From CAKMZU01 sp965248335 (lineage in GTDB: Bacteria > Pseudomonadota > Gammaproteobacteria > Pseudomonadales > DT-91): a stretch of DNA of 64,000 nucleotides. A model generated the notes under the pieces. The model was not told where the DNA came from. It saw only the letters and a list, made by a program, of their open reading frames with translations, and did not search any database. The position numbers and the translations under genes are program-made. Shown here one piece after another: positions 17,520 to 26,429 of this stretch (positions are counted from its first letter, which is position 1; every line of letters starts with the position of its first letter). The stretch spans positions 1,984,001 to 2,048,000 of the forward strand of contig CBDFIY010000003.1 of assembly GCA_965248335.1 (NCBI GenBank). The letters run 5' to 3'.

Positions 17520-19445
17520 TTAGATTTCTAAGCGTATACCCATGTAACCTGCGGGCCCCGTGGTGCGATAGGCATAGACCTCGGTGTATTTTTCGTTGAG
17601 TAAATTTTCACCACGAACGAAAAGTTCAAGGTTGTCGTTTACTTCAAAAGCAACGGCCGTATTAAGAAGTGTATACTCATCAAGGTTAGCTCTATCCGTA
17701 GGCGTGTTAGGAGCAAATTCGTTGTCTTGCTGACTGCCGTTATAGATTGCGCCAATATTAAGGTTGATGCGGTCATCCATAAATTTGATATTATTTGTTA
17801 AGCTTGCCGTGTGTATAGGGCGACGTACTTCAGATCGCCCATCGGGCTCTTTCGCATGGAGGTATGTATAGGCGCCGAACACAGTCCAACTCGGAATGAT
17901 TTCTGCTCTAACTGTAAGTTCAACACCTTGACGGTAACTTTTTCCTTCTTTGTTGGTTGGCGTCGTGACTTGTCCATACAACGTTTGAATTTCATGCGTT
18001 AATGCAGCATTAAAGTAGGTAATATCAGTCAGCACTGCGCCACTAAATAAGGCTAGCTCAATTCCTGTATCATAGCTTTTTGAATGCTCAGGTTTTAAGT
18101 TGGGATTACCTACGAAAGTATCAGGATTATAACCAAATAATTCATAAAACCCAGGGTTGCTAATGCCTTTTCCATAACTGGCATGAAATCGAGAGATATC
18201 TGTAAAAAGGTATGAGACAGTCGCGCGATACGTCGTAGCATCGTTGAACATGTCATTAAAATCTCTCCGAACACTTCCTGATAAAGAGGCTACGTCGCTA
18301 ATATTCATTGCATATTCACCGATAAAGCTGGTTTGCTTATCCGTTTGTTTTTGATTGGCAGGGGCGTAGGTTTTGGATATACCTCTAAAATTCAGTTTCT
18401 CATACTGGATGCCACCTGTAATCGAGTGATCCACTGACCCTGTTTCAACAACGCCTGTTGCATGGTAAGCCGTTTGCTGGCGTTCACCGCGATTACCTAT
18501 ATCAACAACACCATCCTTTGAGCTATCTGAAGACGTATTGGTTAGGTTGTAGCTCAATTTTTGCAGTAAGGAATCATCAAATAGTGACATATTGATTTCA
18601 GCTAAGCCATAGAATTGAGCAGATTCTATGGCGCTATCAGCGTCGACAGTTAAACCACTCGCATAGTCGAATCCATCTGTATTAATGACGCTTGATACAT
18701 GCCGAGCAACCAGCTTTACATCAATATTGGATGCCACGTCGATGATAAGTTTACCGTGCAATGCCGTGTTGTCGTAGCCGTCTTTTTCGTTATTCCCAGC
18801 CTTTGCAGAAGTACTTATGCCATCCGTCATATAACGTGACGCTGAAACATGGCCAGAAACAACATTATTTTTGCCAGTCAATGAAACACCTGTTTGGCTC
18901 GTTTTCATTGAGCCGCCCATCGCCTCTGCTCGCGCAACAATCCCTTCTGTAATTGCTTCAGGTGTTGAGATGTTGATGACCCCACCAATAGAGTCGCTAC
19001 CATAAAGCGCACTTTGTGGCCCGCGCAAAACTTCAATATGACCAATATCAAAGCTCATCATATTGGCAAAGTTAAACTCATTGCCAAACGGGTTGTTGGC
19101 ATCAATGCCATCAATAAATACTTGTGTGTGATTGCCTTCAGCGCCGCGAATACGCACTTGTGTCAACGCCCCTACAGGCCCTGTCCGGCTAACAGCCAGC
19201 CCTGGAATTTCTCTTAATAGATCAGATGCGACGAGTGTTTTTTGTTGGTCAATATCTTCGCTTGTCAGCACAGTGACGGCGCTACCGATTTCTCTGGCCG
19301 GCTTTGGCTGATATGAGCCGATAATAACGAGCTCCTCCCATTGCCGCTCACTGAATGTCTTATTTTTTTCTTCGTCAGCATGTACTAATGAATAATTAAA
19401 TAACGCCGATATGATGGCGATAAAGGATGGGTGATTAAATTTCAT
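17520..19445 (-). CDS. btuB: TonB-dependent outer-membrane receptor, BtuB type (cobalamin uptake)
   Basis: About 641 residues from ATG 19445, chosen because AGGGGA lies 7-9 bases upstream and the signal peptide MKFNHPSFIAIISALFNYSLVHA follows; a longer frame to 19484 lacks both. Then comes a TonB-box-like EELVIIGSY, the plug domain (VTVLTSEDIDQQK, GLAVSRTGPVGALTQVRIRG, VFIDGIDANNPFG, IEVLRGPQSALYGSDSIGGVINI) and a 22-strand-barrel-like remainder ending with the aromatic/charged pattern YMGIRLEI. The length and plug match BtuB. A cobalamin riboswitch lies in the leader, strongly supporting vitamin B12 or other corrinoid transport powered by TonB. Confidence 0.9.
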   Translation of the reverse strand: MKFNHPSFIAIISALFNYSLVHADEEKNKTFSERQWEELVIIGSYQPKPAREIGSAVTVLTSEDIDQQKTLVASDLLREIPGLAVSRTGPVGALTQVRIRGAEGNHTQVFIDGIDANNPFGNEFNFANMMSFDIGHIEVLRGPQSALYGSDSIGGVINISTPEAITEGIVARAEAMGGSMKTSQTGVSLTGKNNVVSGHVSASRYMTDGISTSAKAGNNEKDGYDNTALHGKLIIDVASNIDVKLVARHVSSVINTDGFDYASGLTVDADSAIESAQFYGLAEINMSLFDDSLLQKLSYNLTNTSSDSSKDGVVDIGNRGERQQTAYHATGVVETGSVDHSITGGIQYEKLNFRGISKTYAPANQKQTDKQTSFIGEYAMNISDVASLSGSVRRDFNDMFNDATTYRATVSYLFTDISRFHASYGKGISNPGFYELFGYNPDTFVGNPNLKPEHSKSYDTGIELALFSGAVLTDITYFNAALTHEIQTLYGQVTTPTNKEGKSYRQGVELTVRAEIIPSWTVFGAYTYLHAKEPDGRSEVRRPIHTASLTNNIKFMDDRINLNIGAIYNGSQQDNEFAPNTPTDRANLDEYTLLNTAVAFEVNDNLELFVRGENLLNEKYTEVYAYRTTGPAGYMGIRLEI

Positions 19446-19582
19446 GCAAGTTCCCCTAAATATTAGAAGAAACTGTAAAGGCATTTATCATGCACGGCAT
19501 CAAGCCGTTAACGGAAATAAAATTTTTATACGAAGTTATTTATTATCGTTATAGATTTATGGCTAACATATCGGTGGGATTC

Positions 19583-19631
19583 ATCACCGTTACAGTTTCA
19601 TTAAACGTTTGCACGCCACTGTAACGGTGAT
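19583..19631. promoter_or_regulatory. 14-bp perfect hairpin between riboswitch and btuB start
   Basis: ATCACCGTTACAGT (19583-19596) and its exact reverse complement ACTGTAACGGTGAT (19618-19631), 21-base loop. It lies in the leader RNA between the aptamer and the start codon. There is no U-tract, so it is not a plain terminator; it could be part of the expression platform or an operator for a DNA-binding protein. Confidence 0.5.
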
Positions 19632-19674
19632 CCGCCACAAAGAGCCCTCGCTCTATGGTACAGTAACGATTGGC

Positions 19675-19850
19675 AACAGCAGGTATCCTGACTTACACCT
19701 CATTGCTTACTTTCGCCTTCCCGTTTATTTTTTTAAAACAGTGACTTGATGAGAGCTTGCTAAGTGCTTACAGTGATTCTCATGCGAGGACAGCTACGGA
19801 TTCTCACCGTATTCCCTTTTTCATTCCTTGGTCTATTCGTTAGAGTCGGG
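19675..19850 (-). ncRNA. Cobalamin riboswitch aptamer
   Basis: On the minus strand the conserved blocks occur in order: GGGAATACGGTGAGAATCC, then GCTGTCCTCGC, then AAGTCACTG, then GGGAAGGCGAAAGTAAGCA, then GAGGTGTAAGTCAGGATACC, the last being the B12 box. Binding of adenosylcobalamin would repress the downstream receptor gene. Ends are approximate. Confidence 0.93.
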
Positions 19851-20066
19851 AAGCTTATTGCATGGAGGCGGATTATAAGTATGGATTTATTATTGTCAAT
19901 AATATCTATCTATAGATTTATTTTATATAACGCCTGTTGGGTATTAGTGGACGCTTGCCGTTTATGTTTAGCGCTTACCAAAAACGCTATTTCATGTAGA
20001 TATCATTTATTATATAAAAATTTCAGCGTCTATATTTTGAAAGAAAGAGACGCAATGAAATCAAAC

Positions 20067-20702
20067 TTACACATAGCAATACACGGCAATAAAATGACAA
20101 AAACTTCCTATCATGACGAAGGTATGAAAAATCGCATGATTGAATTTAATGAATTTGACGGCATAAATGACCGCGCCCAGCGTGTAAATAATGCCACCTG
20201 CAATTAGCCAGTGCAGACCGGCCGCCGGAAGATTTTCGGCTAAAGGGTTATAGGCAAAAACAATCAACCATCCCATCAATACATACAGCGCCGTTGATAG
20301 TATTTTATATTGCCCCGCAAAAAAGAGTTTTAAGTACACACCAATGCAAGCAAAGCTCCATGTCACGGTAAAGAGAATCCACCCTATTCTGCCATGCAAA
20401 GTAACTAGGGTAAAAGGGGTATAAGTGCCCGCTATCAAAATATAAATAGCGGCATGATCAAATATTTTAAGTCGCTTCCTGATGACAGGTTTTTTTGCTG
20501 AATGGTATACCGTCGATGCCGTATAGAGGGCTATGAGACTTACCCCGAAGACGGTGAAACTGACCATGATAGCCAAGCTATTTCTCGACGACGCTTCAAT
20601 AACCAGCAGTATTGTTGCAACAATGCTCAGCAAGCAGCCTATACCGTGAGAGATTGCATTCATCTTATCTTCAAGCGGGGAGTAAACATTTAGCGCATGC
20701 AT
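20067..20702 (-). CDS. Hemolysin III family (PAQR-like) membrane protein
   Basis: 211 residues, seven hydrophobic segments. It starts MHALNVYSPLEDKMNAISHGIGCLLS, with the conserved EDKMNAISHG of HlyIII proteins. Other family residues are STVYHS (Ser-His), LKIFDHAAIYILIAGTYTPF (Asp-His) and the final FNHAIFHTFVMIGSFCHF (three histidines of the metal site). The bacterial family (TrhA/YqfA) affects membrane lipid composition; direct haemolytic activity is doubtful. Encoded upstream of, and on the same strand as, the riboswitch-btuB unit but separated from it. Confidence 0.9.
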   Translation of the reverse strand: MHALNVYSPLEDKMNAISHGIGCLLSIVATILLVIEASSRNSLAIMVSFTVFGVSLIALYTASTVYHSAKKPVIRKRLKIFDHAAIYILIAGTYTPFTLVTLHGRIGWILFTVTWSFACIGVYLKLFFAGQYKILSTALYVLMGWLIVFAYNPLAENLPAAGLHWLIAGGIIYTLGAVIYAVKFIKFNHAIFHTFVMIGSFCHFIAVYCYV

Positions 20703-20813
20703 AACAATTGGCGAACCTCAAATAGCCTGACTTTATCAGGTTAATTATCCGAATCAAGAACAATAAGCCGTTTTAAGACTCTAAAGGGTGTTTCTGAAAC
20801 AGGGGTACAGCCT

Positions 20814-21599
20814 ATGCGGGCTCAATGGCTACTTTTTGCAGTATTTGTATTGACTGCGTGCGATAAGCAAAACAAACCGAATACAAAAGAAAATACCTCT
20901 TTAATGGCAAAAATAGAAGGGTCGGCTTTTTATCGTGAGCGCATCATGCTGCCACCGGGTGCCTCATTAGTACTGACCTTAGAAGATATAACTCAAAGAA
21001 AAATAAAACCTGCCGTCATTGCAAAGAAAACGCTGCTATTAAACAACACCCCGCCCTACACATTTTCCCTGAACTACCCCAAAGATAAAATACAAAAAGG
21101 CCACCAATATGTAATCAAAGGTGAAATTACCTATAACAAGCAGCGGATGCTTGTATCAGATCTAAGAATTAACCTTTTGGATAGCGCAGAAACACCCATC
21201 GTGCTCCACTTAAAAAAAATACCGGTAAAAGACACCGCAAAAACACTCAATGCGCAAGTGAAAAATAAGCTATGGCAATTGATTGAACTTAATGATCAAA
21301 CTGTCTATAAAAACCAGAAAGCGCAAACAATACCCACTATACAATTTTGTCAAGGAAATAAGATCGTAGGGTTTACCGGGTGCAGTCAAATGACAGGAAA
21401 ATACTTATTGAATAAACGTCAAATAGCGTTGAGGCCCTCAATACTGATTGTTGAAGCTTGCAGTGATGTGCCGGTGAGTGAAGCAGCATTCCTTGCTGCG
21501 CTTAAAAATACAGCTTCTCTTAAAGTTTCTGATAACCATTTGATGCTCTTATCGTCAGGAAAAAAAGTTATCGCCGTATTTGCAGCAAGAGCACGCTGA
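20814..21599 (+). CDS. YbaY-META two-domain lipoprotein
   Basis: 261 residues. Lipoprotein signal MRAQWLLFAVFVLTAC with cysteine 16 followed by Asp-Lys. The first domain (AKIEGSAFYRERIMLPPGASLVLTLEDIT) is a YbaY-type domain. The second (VKNKLWQLIELNDQ ... IVGFTGCSQMTGKYLLNKRQIAL ... EACSDVP) is a META/HslJ domain with its typical paired cysteines. Such proteins are envelope-located, often stress- or copper-related; specific function unknown. It precedes the MMPL pump by about 200 bases. Confidence 0.8.
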   Translation: MRAQWLLFAVFVLTACDKQNKPNTKENTSLMAKIEGSAFYRERIMLPPGASLVLTLEDITQRKIKPAVIAKKTLLLNNTPPYTFSLNYPKDKIQKGHQYVIKGEITYNKQRMLVSDLRINLLDSAETPIVLHLKKIPVKDTAKTLNAQVKNKLWQLIELNDQTVYKNQKAQTIPTIQFCQGNKIVGFTGCSQMTGKYLLNKRQIALRPSILIVEACSDVPVSEAAFLAALKNTASLKVSDNHLMLLSSGKKVIAVFAARAR

Positions 21600-21707
21600 C
21601 GCTGTTAAAGCCTTGAGAAGAAAGATACAAACGATGCACTAACGGCCAGCAGAAAAACAGTATAAAAAGCGTTGTTAGCAAAACTAAGGCCGTTTTTAAT
21701 TAATTTC

Positions 21708-21766
21708 TACGCAAATTTTCACCAACATGACTAAATCGCAATTAATTTCCTGTCTAAATTTGCGTA
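21708..21766. promoter_or_regulatory. Split 11-bp inverted repeat upstream of the MMPL pump
   Basis: TACGCAAATTT (21708-21718) and AAATTTGCGTA (21756-21766), exact complements separated by 37 bases, ending 40 bases before the pump start codon. The placement suits a two-site operator with looping or dimer binding. No regulator gene is adjacent. Confidence 0.4.
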
Positions 21767-21805
21767 CACTCCCCCCTTGATAATAACAACTATAAATGGA
21801 TCCTC

Positions 21806-24202
21806 ATGACAACACTTGCGGCTGAAAACCCTGGGGTCATCGCTAAAATACTGCGGCCTTTTGCTGAACTTTGTTATAATCGAGCAAAAACAGTTATTAC
21901 CCTTACGCTAATAACGCTCGGTCTTTTAATTTCCCAGATACCTAATATCCCTATAGATGTATCCACAGAAGGCATTCTTCACGAAGATGACCCCGTGCGC
22001 GTAGCCTACGACGAATTTAAATCTCTTTTTGGCCGAGATGATGCCATTATTCTTTCACTGCCTATCTCCGGCGAAATGGATAATGCTTTTTTCACCCAGC
22101 TCGCTGAACTGCAAAATAAAATTGAAAATGGTATCCCCTATATCGATAAGGTAACAAGCTTAATTAATGCGCGTGTAACACGTGGTGAAGATGATGAATT
22201 GATCGTTGAAGATTTGCTTGAAGATTGGTCGCCACAAAGTGGTTCCGCAATCAACAGCACAGCTATTAAAAACTACGTCTTATCACAGCCTCACTATGTT
22301 GATCGCTTGATATCTAGAGACGGTAAATTTACTGCACTTATTGTAGAGCAAACTGTCTATGGCGAAAAAAAGAATGATGATGGAAGTAATGCGTTCCTTG
22401 ATCCACTCGAGTCTCAAAAATCAGTACAAGCACTCAAAACATTAATTGCCGAATACCCTGAGCTTGATATCGCCCTTAGCGGTCAGCCCGTTGTACTCAA
22501 CATTGTTAATGTTAGCACCATGCGTGATTCGTCACTAACAGGTTCCGCCGCCCTTTTCGTCACTATTCTCTTTATGATTTTCTTTTTTCGGCGCTTATCG
22601 GGTGTTTTATTACCCTTGGTCGTTATTAATGGCTCCATGATTGGTGCCATGGGCGTGATGGGTGTATTTAAAGCGCCTTTTACACTCACTCTGTCTTCGG
22701 TTTTCCCGTTAATGATCGCTGTAGGGGTTGCTGATGCTGTGCATATTTTGTCGCACTTTTACCGTAACTTTGAAGAAAGCGGCGATAAAAAAGAGGCGAT
22801 ATTAAAAGCTGTTGCCGATTCAGGGCCTGCCGTATTAATGACGAGCCTTACAACAGCCGTGGGCTTCCTTTCCTTTACAGCGGGAGATCTCGCCTCCACA
22901 GCCGATTTAGGTATTTATGCCGCTATTGCTGTACTGCTTGCGCTTTACTTCACACTTATTCTATTACCTAGCTGCATTGCCCTATTTAATATTAAACAAA
23001 TAGCAGGTAACGGGGGCCTCAATAAAAAGCTCGATCGCTTTTTAGCCAGGTGCGGCGACTTGGTTTGCCATTATCCAAAAGTGATAAGCCTTATCGGATT
23101 AAGTTTAATGGCTATCTCTTTATGGGCCGTCACTTTTCTACATTTCCTTTATGATCCAATCAGTCGATTCCCTGACGATGTTATTGAGAAAATTGATAAC
23201 ACAAAAATAGATGAAGCCTACCAAGGCGTCACCCCCATCGAAATCATTATTGATACACAGAAACCACGTGGCATTCTCACGGATAACTTTTTAGCGAAAC
23301 TCGTGCGTGCAGAACAAGAATTAACGCATACAGAGATCGAGGGGCTTCCTCTTGGTAGTGCATATTCAGTATTGAATATTTTGCGAGAAACCCATAAAGC
23401 GCTCAATAATAATATAACCAGTGAGTATAGAGTCACAGAAGATGCAGCACTGGCAGCACAAGAGTTACTTCTCTTTGAGATGAGTAATGCTGACGACCTT
23501 CGCGATGTTGTTGATAGCGACCTCCAAACTGTTCGTATGACATTGTCGACACGCCATGCAGATGGGGTTTTATATGACGCACTTATTGGTAATATTGAAC
23601 AATCACTGAACACAATTTTTGGTACAGGTGTCACTGTAACTGTTACCGGATCAACCGCATTACTCGCAGCATCAGTGCCTAAAGCATTAAAAACGATGGC
23701 TAAAAGCTACGTGGTAGCTGCAGTATTGATTATTCTGTTAATGATGATCATGGTACGCAATATAAAGATTGGATTGATCAGTATTGTGCCAAACCTATTA
23801 CCTATTTTGATCGTGATGGCCGTGATGGTTTTAATGGATTGGCCTTTAGACATGACAACTATATTGGTCGGCGCCATTGCCATGGGTATTGTCGTAGATG
23901 ATACCTTGCACTTCCTCTACCATTTCAAGCTTAGCTTTGAAGAAACAAAGGATGCAAGTATAGCTGTGCGGCAAACATTGCGAACAACAGGCCCTGCGCT
24001 TTTTATTACGACCATTATTTTTGCAACAGGTGCCAGTGCCAACATGCTTAGCCCCATAGATAATATTTTCATCTTTGGTTTTACTATGTGGCTTGTTACC
24101 GTTTTAGCCTTATTATCCGATATCCTCATTGCCCCAGCTTTGTTGGTATGGGCATACAAAAAAAAGGCACCCGCTGAAGAAATGACATTGATTTCTACAT
24201 AA
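21806..24202 (+). CDS. MMPL/RND-superfamily inner-membrane transporter
   Basis: 798 residues in two similar halves, each with one N-terminal helix (first at about residues 28-48), a large periplasmic loop (residues 50-230 and about 450-640) and a five-helix bundle. Motifs include MIAVGVADAVHILSHFYRNFEE in half one and GAIAMGIVVDDTLHFLYHFKLSFEE in half two, the charged TM4-like segments that carry protons in RND pumps. Size and two-fold loops resemble the HAE3/hopanoid or lipid-exporter MMPL group rather than drug pumps with membrane-fusion partners. No adaptor or outer-membrane factor is adjacent. Confidence 0.85.
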   Translation: MTTLAAENPGVIAKILRPFAELCYNRAKTVITLTLITLGLLISQIPNIPIDVSTEGILHEDDPVRVAYDEFKSLFGRDDAIILSLPISGEMDNAFFTQLAELQNKIENGIPYIDKVTSLINARVTRGEDDELIVEDLLEDWSPQSGSAINSTAIKNYVLSQPHYVDRLISRDGKFTALIVEQTVYGEKKNDDGSNAFLDPLESQKSVQALKTLIAEYPELDIALSGQPVVLNIVNVSTMRDSSLTGSAALFVTILFMIFFFRRLSGVLLPLVVINGSMIGAMGVMGVFKAPFTLTLSSVFPLMIAVGVADAVHILSHFYRNFEESGDKKEAILKAVADSGPAVLMTSLTTAVGFLSFTAGDLASTADLGIYAAIAVLLALYFTLILLPSCIALFNIKQIAGNGGLNKKLDRFLARCGDLVCHYPKVISLIGLSLMAISLWAVTFLHFLYDPISRFPDDVIEKIDNTKIDEAYQGVTPIEIIIDTQKPRGILTDNFLAKLVRAEQELTHTEIEGLPLGSAYSVLNILRETHKALNNNITSEYRVTEDAALAAQELLLFEMSNADDLRDVVDSDLQTVRMTLSTRHADGVLYDALIGNIEQSLNTIFGTGVTVTVTGSTALLAASVPKALKTMAKSYVVAAVLIILLMMIMVRNIKIGLISIVPNLLPILIVMAVMVLMDWPLDMTTILVGAIAMGIVVDDTLHFLYHFKLSFEETKDASIAVRQTLRTTGPALFITTIIFATGASANMLSPIDNIFIFGFTMWLVTVLALLSDILIAPALLVWAYKKKAPAEEMTLIST

Positions 24203-24208
24203 AACCAC

Positions 24209-24248
24209 CATAACCTTCACTTTTACTTACTCGCAGGTGAAGGTTATG
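24209..24248 (+). promoter_or_regulatory. Hairpin that covers the start codon of the Ni-SOD gene
   Basis: CATAACCTTCAC (24209-24220) pairs perfectly with GTGAAGGTTATG (24237-24248) across 16 bases. The right arm contains the GTGAAGG ribosome site and the ATG of the Ni-SOD signal peptide. It begins 7 bases after the pump stop codon, so it could both end the pump mRNA and block translation of the next gene. Confidence 0.55.
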
Positions 24249-24711
24249 CAAACATCTTTTAAAGTTATTGGTCTTTTTTTCCTTCTTTTAACAGCACTTT
24301 CAAAAAGTGCAGGCACATTGTCAGATACCTTGCGGCATCTATGATGATCATATGCGTATAAAAATGCTGATTGAGGATGCAAAAACCATCGAAAAATCAG
24401 TTAATGAACTCATTTCACACGCTAAAGACACCGATGTTCAGTCACAAAACCAAATGGTGCGCTGGGTGATGAATAAAGAAAAACATGCAAATCAAATCAT
24501 TAATACGCTGACAGATTACTTTTTAACACAGCGTATAAAATCGTCAGATAAGACCTATGTTGATCAATTAAAAGCGCTTGAAACCATTGTTAAAAAAGCA
24601 ATGTTTTGCAAGCAAACTGTCGATAAAAAAGCGGTTGAAGCATTACAAAAAGCTATCATGGTTTTTGCAGTTTATTACCCTGAAAAAAAACACGCTGAAC
24701 ATAAGCATTAA
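24246..24711 (+). pseudogene. sodN: Nickel superoxide dismutase, frameshifted in the signal peptide
   Basis: The mature part, 24313-24711, begins HCQIPCGIYDDHMR: the nickel-hook motif H-C-x-x-P-C-G-x-Y with His1, Cys2 and Cys6 all present. It is followed by the four-helix-bundle residues (MLIEDAKTIEKSVNELI, VRWVMNKEKHANQI) and a His-rich tail. Upstream, ATG 24246 encodes a good signal peptide, MQTSFKVIGLFFLLLTALSK, but in another frame. Removing one A from the A5 run at 24302-24306 joins them as LSKVQA|HCQIP, with a proper A-x-A signal-peptidase site exactly before His1. So this is a periplasmic Ni-SOD broken by one base; an internal GTG at 24307 would start at Met-Gln-Ala-His without export. 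No maturation protease (sodX) is adjacent. A sequencing error in the A-run is possible. Confidence 0.85.
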
Positions 24712-24719
24712 TTGAATAC

Positions 24720-24765
24720 AGGAAGAAAATTAAAGGCGAGAATCATTTTTCGTTATTTTCTTCCT
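24720..24765 (+). terminator. Stem-loop after Ni-SOD
   Basis: AGGAAGAAAAT (24720-24730) and ATTTTCTTCCT (24755-24765), exact complements with a 24-base loop, starting 9 bases after the stop codon. Confidence 0.5.
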
Positions 24766-24923
24766 CTCTACCTTCTTCTCATTCTCTCCCTTTCTAACTT
24801 TCTTTAAAGCTTTGCTTGATAACATCGATAATTCCCCCTTTTTCTGTGCCCTAAACACGGTAAGAATTTACACAACTATGCAAAACTTCCCTTTCTAAAA
24901 AATAAGAATGGGAGTGCACACGG

Positions 24924-25457
24924 ATGAAGGCGATTTTCACCCTGCTTGCTTTAGCCAATGTTATTGGCTGCTCAACAATAAACAACACATCAAAAAAGGC
25001 AGGTCAGCCTGCTATTGCTCGCTCTTATTTAGTGGGTACATGGTATAACGAGAGGCAGCTCTCTAATGGCGTAACTGAAGAGAAAACGCTTGAAAATTTT
25101 GATGATGGTACCTACCGAATAACCTTAAAATCTACTTATAAAGGCGGCTATACTGCGAATAACCTGGAGCTTGGCCAGTGGGGGTTATCAGGCGATATTT
25201 ATTTCACGATAGCGCGTGGAACCGTTGAAGGTTGCTCAATAGTCTCAACAGACAGGCAAGCACCAGATACCTATAATGCCTATACCATTGACGAGCTTTC
25301 AGAAGCGCGATTGGCTTACCATCCTGCAAGTGGCCACGGTAGAAGAAGTCAACTTACAAAGGCTGGAAATGACGTTAATCTTACTGGCGATAACCCAGCG
25401 CTGGATGGCTGCTCATATATTTCAAAAAGTTCATCAAAAAGACCGTCAAGGGCATAA
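24924..25457 (+). CDS. Putative lipoprotein, unknown
   Basis: 177 residues, GGGAG upstream of ATG 24924. Signal MKAIFTLLALANVIGC with lipobox VIGC. The mature domain begins with a lipocalin-like VGTWYNERQLSNGVTEEKTL and continues as alternating strands (DDGTYRITLKSTYKGGY, ELGQWGLSGDIYFTIARG), suggesting a small beta-barrel or sheet protein of the kind that binds a ligand, followed by a basic Ser/Lys-rich tail. Cysteines at GCSIVS and DGCSYIS may pair. Family not identified. Confidence 0.6.
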   Translation: MKAIFTLLALANVIGCSTINNTSKKAGQPAIARSYLVGTWYNERQLSNGVTEEKTLENFDDGTYRITLKSTYKGGYTANNLELGQWGLSGDIYFTIARGTVEGCSIVSTDRQAPDTYNAYTIDELSEARLAYHPASGHGRRSQLTKAGNDVNLTGDNPALDGCSYISKSSSKRPSRA

Positions 25458-25732
25458 AAAAAATTTTTTTTATGGTGAATAAAGTATTCGTACTAATCAT
25501 CAAACCAATTAGATGTATTTTGTATGAAAAATCAGTTTTGGCCTTGCATTTATATACCTTAAACTATATACATATGCACAAAGATAAACGGTGTTAGCAT
25601 ACCGCCTAAAAAGCAAAAGCTGGACAGTTTATTTGTTGTATTTATTGATTATCACACTTGATTACCCAGCCAAGATCATCAGTTTTGGTTAAAGTGATTG
25701 ATCATCATTGATAGACCAAAAATGAGGACAGT

Positions 25733-25939
25733 ATGAGTAAAGGTACAGTTAAGTGGTTTAATGCCGATAAAGGTTTTGGTTTTATTACCCCTGAAGATGG
25801 CGGCAAAGATTTGTTTGTTCATCATTCAGAAATCAAAAACGGCGGTGGTTATGCCACTTTAAATGATGGTCAAGCCGTTGAGTATGAAGTAGGCGAAGGT
25901 CGTAAAGGTCCATGCGCAAATAATGTAGTTGCTGTTTAG
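25733..25939 (+). CDS. CspA-family cold-shock protein
   Basis: 68 residues with RNA-binding motifs RNP1 KGFGFITPEDG and RNP2 KDLFVHHSEI and the family start GTVKWFNADKG. Binds single-stranded nucleic acid as an RNA chaperone or antiterminator. A 275-base gene-free leader precedes it, as in cold-inducible csp genes with regulatory 5' UTRs. GAGGA lies 7 bases before ATG. Confidence 0.96.
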   Translation: MSKGTVKWFNADKGFGFITPEDGGKDLFVHHSEIKNGGGYATLNDGQAVEYEVGEGRKGPCANNVVAV

Positions 25940-25949
25940 CACCCCCTTT

Positions 25950-25971
25950 CCTAGCGGTTTCGGCTGCTAGG
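25950..25971 (+). terminator. Stem-loop after the csp gene
   Basis: CCTAGC (25950-25955) pairs with GCTAGG (25966-25971) across a GGTTTCGGCT loop, 11 bases after the stop codon. The run after it is A-rich rather than T-rich, so efficiency is uncertain. Confidence 0.5.
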
Positions 25972-26077
25972 ATCCTAAAAAGATTAAAATTTAATTAACT
26001 TCCTCAGCATTTCATCTATTCATTTCTATAATTAAAGAAACTTTTTTAATATTAGCCATTATTCTTTGATTGATGAG

Positions 26078-26347
26078 ATGAACAATAAAAAGAAAACCTA
26101 TTTAAGAGCATGCCTCGATTATTTTCAATTAAGCGATAGCCGCAATCAGATCAACGATTGCCAACACCCACATCGACGTCGATTCCTTACGCCCTACCAA
26201 AATCGCCTGCGCTATATTCGTGATTATTGGCTTTATTATCTAAGTGTTGTACTCATTTTTCAGGTAACAGCGCCTTTTATTGCGGCAACTTTTTTATTCA
26301 GTACATTTTTAAGTTTTGCGTTTCTCGACGAGACGCCTTACGATTAA
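26078..26347 (+). CDS. Small membrane protein, unknown
   Basis: 89 residues from ATG 26078 (a TTG twelve bases earlier is also in frame). A basic, hydrophilic N-terminus with HPHRRRFLTPYQNRLRYIRDYW is followed by one long or two short hydrophobic segments (YYLSVVLIFQVTAPFIAATFLFSTFL is split here as YYLSVVLIFQV and APFIAATFLFSTFL). The basic side before the helix predicts a cytoplasmic N-terminus. It is followed by ISAs1 copy 2. No family recognised; could be a chance frame. Confidence 0.4.
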   Translation: MNNKKKTYLRACLDYFQLSDSRNQINDCQHPHRRRFLTPYQNRLRYIRDYWLYYLSVVLIFQVTAPFIAATFLFSTFLSFAFLDETPYD

Positions 26348-26429
26348 TTCGCGCACCTGCAAGCTGCTAGGGGTAAGGTTTGTTGGGTAGCCGGTTTAAC
26401 CTTTTTCTGCAAGAGGCAAGGATATATCC

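Noticed and set aside
19764..20207. Plus-strand frame of 147 codons
   Set aside because: It lies antisense over the cobalamin riboswitch and the end of the hemolysin-III gene and has no protein-like pattern beyond hydrophobic runs.
22483..24159. Antisense frames over the MMPL pump
   Set aside because: Shadows of the long transporter gene.
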